Assembly: GCA_037893225.1 (NCBI GenBank)
Contig: JAZGUH010000361.1
Location: 558,001 to 622,000, forward strand
DNA length: 64,000 bases
Source: Hippasteria phrygiana
Taxonomy: Eukaryota; Echinodermata; Asteroidea; Valvatida; Goniasteridae
Direction: 5' to 3'
Shown piece by piece: positions 21,301 through 28,976 of this stretch (positions are counted from its first letter, which is position 1; the number at the start of each line of letters is the position of its first letter). Both the position numbers and the translations under genes were made by a program. The notes under the pieces are model-generated. The model was not told where the DNA came from. It made no database searches and saw only the letters and a list, made by a program, of their open reading frames with translations.

Positions 21301-22027
21301 TGCCATGCTGCCAAGGCCATCGGGAACACGGAGCTGGAGAACAAATTTGCCAGCGGTAAGTCTGCAAATCTTTGAATCCAGATGGTCATTACAGACTGAT
21401 TTTGAATAATAAGCACGCCATTATTCATTTTGTTTTTTATTGTGCGGTCACATCATCTTGGGCTGTAAACAGTATTACTATACCTTATGTATATTCATGA
21501 GAGCTGAATTACAACTGGTTAATTCACCAATTCGTGCTGGCGGATATTTTCAAGTATCCGCGAATATACGGGGCGTTGCGCGCAGGGCAAAAGCGTGTGC
21601 GCAGTGTTCTAGCACATGGATAACCTGTGCGTTAGTCTACTGCGCATGCGTATTAGGGCTGGGGATACGGAACTAGCACACTCGAAGCTCCGCGTAGAGC
21701 TTACGTGCATGTGGAGTTCAACAGCAGTGACAATCACAACAACAGTAACAATGACAGACAAGAACAGCGACATAAGACCCTGAAGTGTCACACAATTGAG
21801 GGATTTAAAAACCAAAAAATATGTGACATATATGAAAACATTGGTTTGTATGGTTCAGTAAGAACATGTTCGAGTATTTAAAGATGAACATATTCTGAAA
21901 GGAATTAGATCCGAAACTTTGTGATTGTAGCTTGTACAAACAGTTTATGTGAACTAATCTCCGTTTTGTTTCAGGTATTGTCAAAATCAAGAGGGACATT
22001 ATATTTGCAGCCAGTCTCTACCTGTGA
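246..22027 (+). CDS. MTREX: MTREX (MTR4) exosome RNA helicase, 3' 17 exons (5' end outside window)
   Basis: Ski2-like DExH RNA helicase of the nucleus that unwinds and threads RNA into the exosome; in animals it serves TRAMP, NEXT and PAXT. Coding exons: 246-366, 1205-1303, 2617-2725, 4403-4614, 6882-7094, 8381-8506, 9276-9426, 10231-10403, 10768-10965, 12187-12297, 14097-14189, 14881-14976, 16505-16668, 18594-18756, 20004-20166, 21251-21355, 21975-22027. All junctions are GT/AG and keep phase, giving 782 residues plus stop. The human protein is 1042 residues and this fragment aligns from about residue 261, so motifs I and II lie upstream of the window. Visible in order: SAT motif III; RecA2 with [22 protein letters not shown] (motif V) and [10 protein letters not shown] (motif VI); winged helix; arch/KOW insert ([12 protein letters not shown]); DSHCT helical domain ending SLYL. 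No frameshift or lost motif is seen. SKIV2L is less likely because the arch and C-terminus match MTR4. Confidence 0.97.
480..580. repeat. Family C element fragment
   Basis: GAAGCACTGTATGCTCGGTG ... GAGAGCCTGT matches the left end of 34938-35100 and 54817-55031, followed by a decayed CGAGCTGGACTCGAATC. Confidence 0.5.
670..1150. mobile_element. GAATATTC-rich TIR element
   Basis: TAGGGCTGTaCcGAATATTCG at the left and the inverse, ending ACAGCCCTA, at the right. The right arm contains a 17-bp tandem of ATTCGAATATTAAATT repeated four to five times (1055-1137). No clear target-site duplication. Confidence 0.6.
1205..1303 (+). CDS. MTREX: MTREX exon 2: RecA linker
   Basis: Encodes 33 codons from [19 protein letters not shown] to LHLVVDEK. 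Acceptor ttgcag, donor GTCAGT, phase 0 on both sides. It continues the MTR4 sequence directly from exon 1. Confidence 0.96.
2018..2340. mobile_element. Family A MITE, about 323 bp
   Basis: Starts TTAACTCCTTACGTCCGG and ends CCATATTCAAGATGTTAA. Shares a body (GGTGCTGGTATGCCAAGATC ... GACCAGGTGG) with 8970-9255, 49434-49731, 51006-51336 and, reversed or partial, 5962-6132, 34767-34868 and 37225-37430. Confidence 0.75.
2617..2725 (+). CDS. MTREX: MTREX exon 3: RecA1-RecA2 linker
   Basis: Encodes [17 protein letters not shown] through RGRKGGTK plus one base of the next Gly codon. Acceptor gcacag, donor GTACGG. It is the least conserved exon of the fragment, as expected for the basic linker before RecA2. 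Confidence 0.93.
2847..3827. mobile_element. 981-bp TIR element with exon-like ORF
   Basis: Exact 20-bp terminal inverted repeats: CTTAAAGGGTGGCTGCAATG at 2847-2866 and its complement at 3808-3827. Inside, plus-strand codons at about 3225-3382 read [20 protein letters not shown] then [17 protein letters not shown] and end at a GGTAAA that could be a splice donor. The rest is non-coding. Confidence 0.7.
3950..4380. repeat. Family Z repeat (copy 1)
   Basis: Shares several blocks, reversed, with 11060-11395: CTTGACCCCTTGTTTTGAGA, CTCATTCCTAG, GGTATTTCCTG; both end near TGTGATGCCGGGTCACA. The left exon border at 4403 follows directly. Confidence 0.5.
4403..4614 (+). CDS. MTREX: MTREX exon 4: start of RecA2
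   Basis: Encodes [18 protein letters not shown], the motif [15 protein letters not shown] and an acidic helix ending DDDKRLPQ. Acceptor ctacag, donor GTAACG. A tRNA-type SINE begins within about 10 bp of the donor, so open reading continues into repeat DNA; that tail is not coding. Confidence 0.96.
4621..4860 (+). repeat. Family B tRNA-like SINE, degenerate
   Basis: Head GTATCCTCACCGAGTGATCC and a decayed tRNA-like body (TCAGTTAGTAGAGCACCGG ... GGGTCAAATCCTGCTC). Starts right after the MTREX exon 4 donor. Confidence 0.65.
5395..5712 (+). repeat. Family B tRNA-like SINE with tail-head junction
   Basis: A tail fragment (5395-5463) runs into the head of a full unit. tRNA-like body at 5624-5696 has A-box TAGCTCAGTTGG and B-box GGTTCGAATCC, near-complete cloverleaf pairing and loop ACGGTAA (GGT, Thr-like, but C instead of U at position 33). 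Repeated copies argue for a SINE rather than a tRNA gene. Confidence 0.75.
5962..6132. mobile_element. Family A MITE, short reversed copy
   Basis: Starts TTAACCTCTTGAATACAGAC and contains the reversed GACCACCTGGTCG and CTTGGCATACCAGCATCCC blocks. Confidence 0.65.
6157..6831. mobile_element. Family M TIR element, about 675 bp
   Basis: Left AGCCGTGTCCGCACTGGATT, right inverse AAGTCCAGTTCGGACAGGGCT. Internal repeats of GTCCGCACTGGACTT. A 5' part is repeated at 15694-16097. Confidence 0.65.
6882..7094 (+). CDS. MTREX: MTREX exon 5: RecA2 motif V
   Basis: Seventy-one codons, phase 0, from [18 protein letters not shown] through [20 protein letters not shown] to KDFRW. This is the ATP/RNA-coupling motif V of Ski2-like helicases. 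Donor GTGCGA. Confidence 0.97.
7525..8050. mobile_element. Family G MITE, about 525 bp
   Basis: Termini AAAGACCTACTATAACCAAA and AAAGCGTTTTACCAGGTCTT. The same element is present in reverse at 27238-27832, including GACTACACACCATGACGTCA and TCTCCCCCTGCTGCCG blocks. Confidence 0.7.
8381..8506 (+). CDS. MTREX: MTREX exon 6: RecA2 motif VI
   Basis: Forty-two codons with the arginine-finger motif [10 protein letters not shown] followed by [20 protein letters not shown]. Acceptor gtcag, donor GTAAAA. Confidence 0.97.
8687..8953. mobile_element. Family W TIR element
   Basis: CAACCAGTTCACGCCGGGAT at left; CCGACCCGAACTGGTTAAA at right (its inverse). Same ends as 24930-25293. Confidence 0.6.
8970..9255. 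mobile_element. Family A MITE abutting MTREX exon 7
   Basis: Starts TTAACCCCCCAAGGGGTGCT and ends GTCGTCCGTATTCAAGAGGT. Ends about 20 bp before the exon at 9276. Confidence 0.7.
9276..9426 (+). CDS. MTREX: MTREX exon 7: winged-helix domain
   Basis: Encodes [20 protein letters not shown], then the [12 protein letters not shown] helix of the winged-helix domain. Donor GTAAGT. A family-A MITE ends about 20 bp before the acceptor, so the 3' splice signal is squeezed between mobile DNA and exon. Confidence 0.96.
9560..9740 (-). repeat. Family B tRNA-like SINE
   Basis: Reverse copy; tRNA-like body 9621-9693, preceded in plus sense by the tail GTCAAACAATCCACAAGGG. Confidence 0.75.
9736..10130. repeat. 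Family L repeat
   Basis: Shares TTTCCAGTTTGCAGCGGTCA, ACCATGGACA, AATGTTTATTAAGAGCTC and AACTGCCTGTGTGCACTGA with 18935-19490 and 41760-42025; reversed fragment at 12560-12710. Confidence 0.55.
10231..10403 (+). CDS. MTREX: MTREX exon 8: entry to the arch
   Basis: Encodes [20 protein letters not shown], then [19 protein letters not shown] and [16 protein letters not shown]. Acceptor is preceded by a ten-T tract; donor GTGCAT. It links the winged helix to the arch. Confidence 0.96.
10768..10965 (+). CDS. MTREX: MTREX exon 9: arch/KOW domain
   Basis: Sixty-six codons. [20 protein letters not shown] is the KOW beta-barrel start that in MTR4 docks arch-interacting-motif partners; [19 protein letters not shown] follows. 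Donor GTAAGT. Confidence 0.96.
11060..11395. repeat. Family Z repeat (copy 2)
   Basis: Reverse-orientation counterpart of 3950-4380, ending TGTGATGCCGGGTCACATG. Confidence 0.5.
11629..11784. mobile_element. Family O MITE with TGACGTCA in each end
   Basis: AGAGTACTGCAGTCTGACGTCA ... inverse TGACGTCATCACTTCGGTGC; collinear with 20388-20551 and 59419-59572 (GACAACTGGTTCCAAACAAA, CCTTTGTTAACAGCCAGT). Confidence 0.7.
11785..11960. repeat. Family D repeat, uninterrupted copy
   Basis: GCTAAAAGCCACTCTAGGTA AAGGGCTACAACAGAGGTGG ... CAATTTTCAGACCTATAGAC. Matches 61240-61670 and 47190-47340. Confidence 0.65.
12159..12181 (+). repeat. (TG)n microsatellite at 3' splice site
   Basis: About eleven TG units directly before gtacag of MTREX exon 10. 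Confidence 0.9.
12187..12297 (+). CDS. MTREX: MTREX exon 10: arch/KOW domain
   Basis: Thirty-seven codons, [20 protein letters not shown] to RQSVGKSIQ, phase 0. The acceptor is reached through a (TG)n tract at 12159-12181, an unusual polypyrimidine tract. Confidence 0.96.
12560..12710. repeat. Family L repeat, reversed fragment
   Basis: GATGAGCTCCAAGCTCCAGT and CTTCCCATTCATCAGCAAGG are reversed matches to 9750-9840. Confidence 0.45.
13380..13649 (-). repeat. Family B tRNA-like SINE, minus copy of an inverted pair
   Basis: tRNA-like body 13405-13476 with one base missing in the anticodon stem; head ends near GATATGACTTTTTAACTTAT at 13625-13645. Confidence 0.75.
13650..13884 (+). repeat. Family B tRNA-like core flanked by 69-bp inverted repeats
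   Basis: Left arm 13650-13719 (GTCAAACAATCCACAAGGG...GAACAAAGAAACTG) is the near-perfect inverse of right arm 13815-13883; between them lies a plus-strand tRNA-like body at 13744-13816. Confidence 0.75.
14097..14189 (+). CDS. MTREX: MTREX exon 11: arch
   Basis: Thirty-one codons, [20 protein letters not shown] to LKRVVE, phase 0; acceptor tgatag, donor GTAATT. Confidence 0.95.
14881..14976 (+). CDS. MTREX: MTREX exon 12: arch helices
   Basis: Thirty-two codons, [18 protein letters not shown] to YERKAK, phase 0. A long T tract ending ctgtgcag precedes it; donor GTATGA. Confidence 0.96.
15694..16097. mobile_element. Family M TIR element, 3' truncated
   Basis: Starts AAGCCGTGTCCGCACTGGAC and follows 6157 onward (for example GGCGCTTTGCGTGACCTTTC) until GCTTTTACCG. 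Confidence 0.65.
16505..16668 (+). CDS. MTREX: MTREX exon 13: arch return helix
   Basis: Encodes [20 protein letters not shown], then [13 protein letters not shown] and [11 protein letters not shown] plus two bases of a split Ser codon. The following intron carries a pogo/Tigger relic. Confidence 0.96.
16697..17563 (-). mobile_element. pogo/Tigger-type DNA transposon relic
   Basis: Ends CAGTCGAACCTCGGGG and, inverted, CAGTGAAATCTCGATAAG, as in pogo/Tigger transposons. Minus-strand codons at about 16856-16940 read [16 protein letters not shown] then [13 protein letters not shown] and hit a stop; NADETG(L)F is the block around the first catalytic Asp of Tigger transposases. The rest of the transposase is lost, so it is inactive. 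In MTREX intron 13. Confidence 0.75.
17566..17960. repeat. Family X repeat
   Basis: Tracts of TTTTTCCTACTTTTTTGTCC, GAAGGGCTTGGGTG and CTCCTGAAAGCC recur inverted at 31517-31860 and 35130-35280. Confidence 0.55.
18276..18525. repeat. 56-bp minisatellite, about five units
   Basis: GGCTCTATCCGAGTCAGACT CGGGTCTGAGT recurs at about 56-bp spacing just upstream of MTREX exon 14. The core GAGTCAGACTCGGGTCTGA is itself near-palindromic. Confidence 0.85.
18594..18756 (+). CDS. MTREX: MTREX exon 14: DSHCT domain
   Basis: Completes the split Ser codon, then [18 protein letters not shown] and the [15 protein letters not shown] helix typical of the DSHCT domain, ending VPLRQMQ. A 56-bp minisatellite lies just upstream (18276-18525). 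Confidence 0.96.
18935..19490. repeat. Family L repeat with C-rich tract
   Basis: Homologous to 9736-10130 in blocks; interrupted by a (CCCCCT)n tract at 19158-19213. Confidence 0.55.
19491..19940. mobile_element. Family J element
   Basis: Starts TTAACCCTAACATCCTAGGC and is nearly identical to 33706-34155 (GATTGAGTGTATCATGACAG, CAGCAACAAACAGTAGTACT). A fragment with the matching right end, GCCTAGGACGTTAGGGTTAA, is at 29200-29337. Confidence 0.7.
20004..20166 (+). CDS. MTREX: MTREX exon 15: DSHCT domain
   Basis: Encodes [20 protein letters not shown], then [19 protein letters not shown] and ICKMTDVFE plus the first base of a Gly codon. Acceptor gacag, donor GTAGAA. Confidence 0.96.
20388..20551. 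mobile_element. Family O MITE with TGACGTCA in each end
   Basis: AGAGTACCGAAGCGATGACG at left and the inverse GACGTCACACTTCGGTACTC at right. Confidence 0.72.
20571..20975. mobile_element. Family E2 MITE, 405 bp
   Basis: TTAAAGGAAATATACAACTT at left and inverse AATGTTGCATACTACCTTTAA at right. Collinear with 59573-60232. Confidence 0.7.
21251..21355 (+). CDS. MTREX: MTREX exon 16: DSHCT domain
   Basis: Encodes [20 protein letters not shown] and [16 protein letters not shown] split at the last Gly. Acceptor tgacag, donor GTAAGT. Confidence 0.97.
21975..22027 (+). CDS. MTREX: MTREX last coding exon
   Basis: Encodes [16 protein letters not shown] and the stop TGA at 22025-22027. This is the canonical MTR4 C-terminus, so the protein end is intact. 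Confidence 0.97.
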
Positions 22028-23870
22028 GCAGCAATCAATGAAATCTACAACTACCAGGCAGCTTGACCCTTGAACGCAGTACTTTTCTCTGTTTCACTTG
22101 GAAGGGTCGTAGTAAAACGCTCAAAAACACAGTTCAGCAATTTCAAGATGAGTATTTTGAATACAGGCTGGTTCTCTCCCCCAAGTATTGGGAACGGCAG
22201 CGAGTACGGATATGGCTCTTTGATTGGCCCTTGTGTGCGGAATGCGGTAATAATTTCCCATTTTGTAAGAGTTAGAAGTCGTTTTCATTCTCATAGACTG
22301 GCTTGAATCATGGTTAAATTTGTTTTCTTGTGTGCTTTGGCAACTACTTGCAGTGGATAAGAACAGCACAGTGCTTAACCCTAACAGTCCTGAATCCTCC
22401 AATTTTAATATGATTTTCCACACACCCTAGGGAGTTAGGGTTTTAATGGGCATATCAATATAAAACCCTAATTAAGCCTAAACCCTGGTCCCCATATGGA
22501 GGGACTGGGAGCCAGTCTACTTTGAGTAGACACCCACACAGCCGAGATCTGTGCCAAGTGAGAGATTTGAAGGTTTGTGACAATTGACCTATCGCCGTTT
22601 GTGAGTTAGCCAACGGCCCTTACAACTTTACACACATGTGGATGCGCGAAACACGCAGTAGCGTATTATGGGGAATCATTGCATACATGCTCTCTCTGAC
22701 TGGATGCAGGAGTTGTCTCAGATTTCTGAGACAACTTTGTCCACGTGTGCATGCAGACTTTCGTACGGCCACTTATTGCAAAAAGTGGGAAAAAAGCTTT
22801 TTCCAATTTCCAGCCGCTCGTTATAACGCGTATCTGAATAATGCAGACTCCCCGGACCCCACTCACATAATTTTCACCGTCCGAGAATCGGGAAAAACTT
22901 AAGAAATATAAACAGAACAAACTACGCTAAACGGGCTTGGCCAATGTGCACGGCGATAGGTCAATTAGCCCGCATATCCATTTTAAAGAACTGAGAAAAT
23001 AAAAAGGGCTTGCATATTCTCGCCAATTGTGCAAAGTTAGTCGTCCAAAAAATCCACACCTTATCTGTTAATATTCCAGTTAAGGGCTTTTTTTGTCAGT
23101 TTTTCTTGATAATACAATTGTGGCTTTGAAGTTATTTATAAGAGAGTTTAGTGTTTTATCATTTCTAGATATGGATATTCCATATGACATGGGGCCAATT
23201 TGCTTAGCATGAACAGTTTTTCTCAGTAAAAATAGGATTACCAACCAAATTTTGCTTGTGAGTTTTCACTGGTAACCTGCTTTTACTAAGCAAGACTTTT
23301 TGGTGCTGAGCAAATTTTCCACAAAATTGGCCGCTGTTATCCGTGTTTTATTACCCATTGATTGCATACAACTGAGCAGAGAGAATGAAACTCCAGCCTT
23401 TACAAAATGTTACTTGGCCTTTGAACATACGAGTTCTGGCACTTATTTGATTTAGACACTGCCTTTAAAAACAAATTCTGCATCAAGGTGTGGGCAAGAT
23501 TTGAAATTCCGCAAACCAAGGTGTAAATATGTGTATTTCTAAAACTGTACCATCCTTTACTTTACTCAAGATATGAATGTTTTTCAGGGTTAGGAGAATT
23601 AAGAGGGCATGGAAAATCCAGCATGTATGGTTTGATTTTTTTTTTTTTTACCGTTTTAATAAAGGTTTTAACCCAGACAATGATGCAATAATTGGTTTTC
23701 AATTTGTTGGGGCGAGTGAAAGGGGCTAAGCAGTATTTTGATGGTATTCTTTTCCCACTCTGCATTTTTATAATCAACCCTTGACAGGCAAATGGAAGCT
23801 TCCAGATTTTACTTTAACAAAAAGAAAATTGTGAATAAATAACTAGTTTTCAGAAGACACTGCATTTCTG
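22028..23870 (+). promoter_or_regulatory. MTREX: Probable MTREX 3' UTR with candidate poly(A) signals
   Basis: Non-coding sequence after the MTREX stop. AATAAA occurs at 22998-23003, 23658-23663 and 23834-23839; the last is followed by a T/G-rich run and then by a family-E MITE at 23946, so it is the latest sensible end. Two repeat insertions (22376-22444 and 23190-23345) fall inside. Which signal is used cannot be told from sequence alone. Confidence 0.4.
23190..23345. mobile_element. Family R MITE
   Basis: GGGGCCAATTTGCTTAGCAT at left and inverse ATTTTCCACAAAATTGGCC at right; shares AAGCAAGACTTTTTGGTGCT with 45268-45475. Confidence 0.6.
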
Positions 23871-23945
23871 TTGTTTTGATTTTGTGTCTGTCATTGTTTT
23901 CAGTCATATTTAGGGAAAGAATAATTTATATTTTGTTTTCAAATA

Positions 23946-24313
23946 TTAAATGTAGTGTACATGATTGGTCATTGTTGCAATTTTCAGAAATGGGCGGATA
24001 TGGAGGAGTATTTTTATAGGAAATATCGTTCCACTGACCTGATCAAAGTTTTGCATTGTTGGATGACGAAGAAAAACGGTGCTTGTTTTCAACCGCCGGG
24101 TGGATGATAGCCACGCGCGCCTTGACTAAAGGCTACAGGGCAGTTTTTCAACTGATTTCCAGTTGGAAAACGATATTTAAACTTTTCTTGACAACGACAG
24201 CACACCTGGTGCCATCATTTCACAGGATGATTGAGACTACTATTAACTGTCTAGTAAGGTATTTCGTAATAATTCAAAATTGGAGGATTACCAATCGTGT
24301 ACACTACATTTAA
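23946..24313. mobile_element. Family E MITE, internally deleted
   Basis: TTAAATGTAGTGTACATGAT at left, ATCGTGTACACTACATTTAA at right. Lacks most of the internal palindrome present at 36952-37062 and 44025-44137. Confidence 0.75.
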
Positions 24314-24929
24314 AGGGAAAAGGAAATAGAATCACAAAGAATACAGTTCATCAATTAGAAGTCTTATTTAAAAATGTCGAGCACAAAACATGTAACTCCC
24401 TGACTGCAATAATTTTCAGTGGGAAAGAATCGTAAGCATCTTGGAAAATGAGTTTAAAGCAGCCATTTTGAAGAAAAAAAAATTTCCCTTTTTTTGGTGG
24501 AAATCAGTAAAGCAAATCCCAGACAGGATATCACACATTAGTTTCAAAACTTGAAAACATTTATTTTGTTGAACGTTTTAGTCTATAATACTTGAATACA
24601 AAATGTTACAAAAAAGGTATGAATGCATGAAACTTTGTACATGAAAGAATATAGATTTAGTCTTAAATATAAATAACATGTACCTACATGGGTAAGTTAA
24701 GCTTTAAATAAATATTCATTAGAAATGGTAGGTTTTTATCAAACAATTTAAACTCGGCGAGTTCACTCATTTTAGCATCTGGCTGAAAGAGGTTTGCCAA
24801 TCAAACTGGAGCCAAGTTCATAGAGTTACAAATGAGTCCTGCTTTGCAACAACTGATATACTGATTTATTTCTTAATAAATTTGGTTTTATTTCTTAACT
24901 TCTAAACATATTCCTCTTACATGTCTTTT

Positions 24930-25293
24930 TAACCAGTTCGCGCCGGGACTATTTTTGCCGAAAATTTCAGTTAAAAAGGAAATTAAAATATAGCAGCCAA
25001 CTTCTGATATACAGCCAAATGCCACAAATACTGATTCGCAAGAGTCATTTCAACAGTATTTGTACGATATTTCTTGCCGAAACCTCATATTACAATACTC
25101 CGGTGTGCCCACCGGAGCGTAAATTGTAGAACAGAAGGCCGTGCACAACAGCCAAGTTCAACACACGGTCCGCCTCAACAGACTTCTCTAACTTTGTGTG
25201 TGTTCAGACGTCATCCGGAGGCGAGTCGAGGCAAGCTTGACGTTTTAAACCCGTCGTGCGTGTTAACTCGTCCTCCGACACAAACTGGTTAAC
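24930..25293. mobile_element. Family W TIR element
   Basis: TTTAACCAGTTCGCGCCGGG at left and CCTCCGACACAAACTGGTTAA at right; interior GTCATCCGGAGGC resembles the other copy. Confidence 0.6.
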
Positions 25294-25504
25294 GGATCCT
25301 TTTTTCTTTTTTTTTAGTGTCTGCAGTCCTCAAAAAAAAAAAAGGGGGGAAAAAGGCTTTTATTCTTGATTGCTTTCTCGCATCTAATGCACAAAAAGAT
25401 ATGCCCGAATTACTGCTGGGCCACATACAACATGACATCTGTAAAGTAATGTTTTGATAACTAAATGTGCCCAGGTTTCATTCTGTATTGCTAGAAAAAT
25501 AGCA

Positions 25505-25506
<2 letters not shown>

Positions 25507-25536
<30 letters not shown>
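25507..25536. repeat. Poly(A) tract, about 30 bp
   Basis: Uninterrupted A run; no adjacent element with a matching tail was identified. Confidence 0.9.
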
Positions 25537-25539
<3 letters not shown>

Positions 25540-26454
25540 GGTGAAACTCAAAGAGAGCATGGACAGGATGTCTGTAACAGCCAGAATGCCATGTAGCGTA
25601 TACAGTAAGTATAATTATATTGAGTGGCTGTCAGCCGATTTTTGCATAGCAGGTAAATATATTTAAAGCAATATTCTAAACAGCTCTGTGAAGTTGGGCC
25701 TTGTTATTTCTAGGCCTGAATACTCATCAATGCCCATAAAAGCTTTTTGGAAGTTGTGTCAAACTCCATTTGCATCCACACACCAAGTTACAAACCAACA
25801 GACGGTGTTGCCCTCTGACGTCACATGTATACATCTACGTACATGTACATTCAAATGTGCCCGACAGTATGCGCATGCATCATATTTTGCATAAAATTTG
25901 GTTTAGGAGTGATGTCACAGGTCAGATCACCTTTGAATTATGTGACCTTTGGTGTCACTCATTAATCAAATTTATGCAAAACATGGTGCATGCGCATACT
26001 GCCGGGCATATTTGAATATAGGGCGGTTTAGATGGTCTATAAGGGGTTTCGTTCATTTATGAACAAAACCTTATGCAGGCCCTTCCCCTGTTTTAAAGAA
26101 AAGGTTAATAATTTGTTGCGTACATTTTTGTTTTTCAAACTTATTTCATACCTCTGCACTTAATACATGTACATTTGTATAGAAAAACATTTCACAATCA
26201 CACATCAGCCTATTTTACAATCAGCAGTTTACTAATTTCAGCTTATGTTCAATGGTATCAATACTTACTCAAAAGAACAAAAATTGTTTTGTATGTTAAA
26301 ACCCAAAACAAGAACACATTAAGCCAATCAAGCAAATTGAGGAACAAGCTCTCAAATGAGAATCACAAATCTAATTATGGGAATGGCTCATTGTTTTTTT
26401 ATCCCTGAAAATGTTCTTAGTTGTAAGCGTGCAGACCCGAGTGTTTGAGTGAAA

Positions 26455-26660
26455 CAAAGATGAACGCCGTAGTTTTAATGGTTACGGGTGTCTGACTCGT
26501 GCTGTAGTTTGTGGGTTCGAACGCAATCAATCATCACGGTGCTTGTGTTCTTGGGCAAGACACTTTACTACAATTGCCTCTCTCCAACCAGGTGTATAAA
26601 TGGGTCCCCGTGAGCGTAGGGAACAGATTGCGCTAATCTCAAACTTCTGCGTAGAATCCG
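26455..26660 (-). repeat. SINE-like sequence
   Basis: GTGGGTTCGAACG (B-box-like) followed by GGGCAAGACACTTTACTACA and CCAGGTGTATAAATGGGTCC, a core I remember from SINEs of many marine invertebrates. Orientation uncertain. Confidence 0.5.
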
Positions 26661-26728
26661 ATAACCAGGGGTAGGTAATAGTGAAGCACTTAGACATTTG
26701 GAATAAAAAGTGCTGTATTAGGACCACA

Positions 26729-26909
26729 TTAACCCCTTGCGTACGGTTAACACAAACACGTGCAGATTGAAAATTGCCACCTGGCCGGGTGACGTCTATA
26801 CATGTCAATTTCTGCATTTTCAATCCATTATTGGGGTATTGTGCACGTTATGCTTGGCTGCACAAGCCAGCATGGCGCTCCAGCATCCCCATATGAAATC
26901 CGGGGTTAA
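26729..26909. mobile_element. Family A-related MITE
   Basis: TTAACCCCTTGCGTACGG at the left and CATATGAAATCCGGGGTTAA at the right, with the CTTGGCTGCACAAGCCAGCA block between. Confidence 0.65.
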
Positions 26910-27237
26910 ACAGTGAAAATGCGGTTCCTCTGTTATAAAAGAAGCCAGGCAGTAAAGAATCTCCCCCTAATTTCACATGATGTACTAGTTGCAGTAATGA
27001 CCATGAACACACAATTTTGACTGAAAAAAATATTAGTTCACTCCTAGTGTGTCATTTCGAATTGTGCACGCTTTTTCTACGTTCATTTCGTAAAGAAAAT
27101 ACTTGTATGACCCTTTCAACCATTAAGTCACAAGCAGCAGAATATTTAATGGGACGCAGTCTGAATTGATAAAACAAACCCAACAATCTCAGGGCTGTAT
27201 TGCCAAATGCTGGGGGTCTGTGCTGAGAAGTGACAAT

Positions 27238-27832
27238 AATAAAGACCTAGTAGAACGCTTTGAAAAAATGTGAAATTATTGTCTCAGTCTACAGATATGT
27301 CAATATAGAGAGCAATACACAAACAATATGTTGTATTGTCCTTGTTAATTTGGAAAAAAATGCCAATTGGCTCACTTTTGATAATCCTATCGTCTGAAAA
27401 AGAATACGTCACGTCCCCATTTGCATGTCATGCGTTATGCATTTATTGCACGTGACGTCATGGTGTGTAGTCCAATCGTTGCACTTGGTACAAGTTCATA
27501 CATGAGTACGCGGTATTTACACAGAATACATGTTGAATTAACTTCGTCTCTGTATCCCATCATGTAAGCCTACTATTTCAAATCCGAGTTTAGTGTGGAT
27601 GACTACACGCGATGACGTCAAGTCTAACGGCGCGCCGCCGACGGCAGCAGGGGGAGAACTTGGAGTAAGCGCGAAGTTTGAATATATAATTAGCATCTTT
27701 CTCTCGTCTGTTAATTAATAATGATGGATAGAAAATGACAATATTTAGCACGAATTTGGTTTCTTGTAATTCATAATCAAGATACTAATCTTTTTAGAGA
27801 ATTAAACTTTGGTTATAGAAATTTTAGGAAGA
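27238..27832. mobile_element. Family G MITE, reverse copy
   Basis: Starts AAAGACCTAGTAGAACGCTT and ends ACTTTGGTTATAGAAATTTT; body is the reverse complement of 7525-8050 with an extra segment near 27490-27540. Confidence 0.7.
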
Positions 27833-27899
27833 TTAACAAGTTTTTTTGTTACAGGGCCATATACATGGCAGTACGTGTTGAAAACCTCTAAATTCTTAA

Positions 27900-28512
27900 T
27901 GCCAAAATTAGCCTTGATCAAGGCTGTCAAGCTTGTTCCCTATTTACGAGCAAGCGCCCAGGCGCTGGCCTGGCCTACACATACATGCACGTACGTACGT
28001 ACTCCCCCACACATCTGTATACAGTATGTGTACGTGCCCAGTCTCCATACGTACACGCATAGTCGAGGCGAAAGACAGCCTTGACCCAACCGTGGCGGGT
28101 TTCTTATGTATTTCTTTACATTTTTGGCTGAAACTGGCCGAGCCAATCAAACCTTGTAAACTTTGACTCGAATATGCATATTCATGTCAGCATAGCTGCA
28201 TGCACGATACACGTACACAGTCCAAAGTAAACACGCGCTTCAAATGTAAACACGCATATGATGCGCGCGCGCGTCATCTCATTATCCAATGAGAGAAGAC
28301 TGTTTACCATAGCCCGTACTCATTATCATAGTGAGCAAACACGGTTGGGTCAAGGCTGTCTTTCGCCTCGACTATGCGTGTACGTATGGTGGTGACTGGG
28401 CACCAGGACTGGTCACGTACTGGGTTGTGTTGGCCAGGTCAGCGCTGGGTGCTCGCTCAGCTCGTTAATAGGGAACAAAGCTTGACAGCCTTGATCAAGG
28501 CTATGCCAAAAT
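27900..28512. mobile_element. MULE-like fold-back element with 9-bp target duplication
   Basis: Element 27909-28503 has long inverted arms (about 165-185 bp) beginning TAGCCTTGATCAAGGCTGTC and is flanked by perfect 9-bp direct repeats TGCCAAAAT (27900-27908 and 28504-28512). Long TIRs plus 9-bp duplications are typical of Mutator-like elements. No transposase. Confidence 0.8.
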
Positions 28513-28915
28513 AGGCACACGTTTGTTTACAGCTTTACTCCACAAGTTTGGCACCTTATGAGCTCAACCATATCTCTGTACATCATCTGTTGCATACTCA
28601 AATGTCTGCAACAAGTTAAAATTGACAACCACTCCAAAAACATATTGTGTATTCACTCATGTGTTTTTAGAATGTACATAGGAACTTTACGTGACAAAGG
28701 CCACAAATTTTGTTTTCTTCTTTCAATTTAAACACAAAATTGCATAGATCATTATTATCAAAGTACAAAATGCCCTGTGACTACAAAAATCTGATCAAAC
28801 CATATGAGTGATTGATCAAAATAATCTTTGGTAAAAAAAGTTTGAAAATCTGGTCTAAAATAGTCCACTTAATTACTCTTAAACCAGGCCCGTTCCCCGA
28901 CCTGAGACGGGTTCA

Positions 28916-28976
28916 TTAACCCTAACAGTCCTGAATCCTCCAATTTTAATTTGATTTTTCAGGCAGTTAGGGTTAA
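28916..28976. mobile_element. 61-bp fold-back element
   Basis: TTAACCCTAACAGTCCTGA at left, TCAGGCAGTTAGGGTTAA at right (inverse), with CCTCCAATTTTAATTTGA between. A related copy is at 22376-22444 in the MTREX 3' region. Confidence 0.6.

Larger units (their letters stand above)
24315..26454. other. Intergenic, no gene seen
   Basis: AT-rich sequence between the convergent genes. Apart from the family-W element and poly(A) tract listed, it has a loose inverted pair around 25850-26010 (GCGCATGCATCATATTTTGC and inverse near 25975). No splice-bounded coding exon was found. Confidence 0.6.

Noticed and set aside
246..22027. SKIV2L rather than MTREX
   Set aside because: The arch sequence, KOW start and SLYL C-terminus follow MTR4 closely along the whole length.
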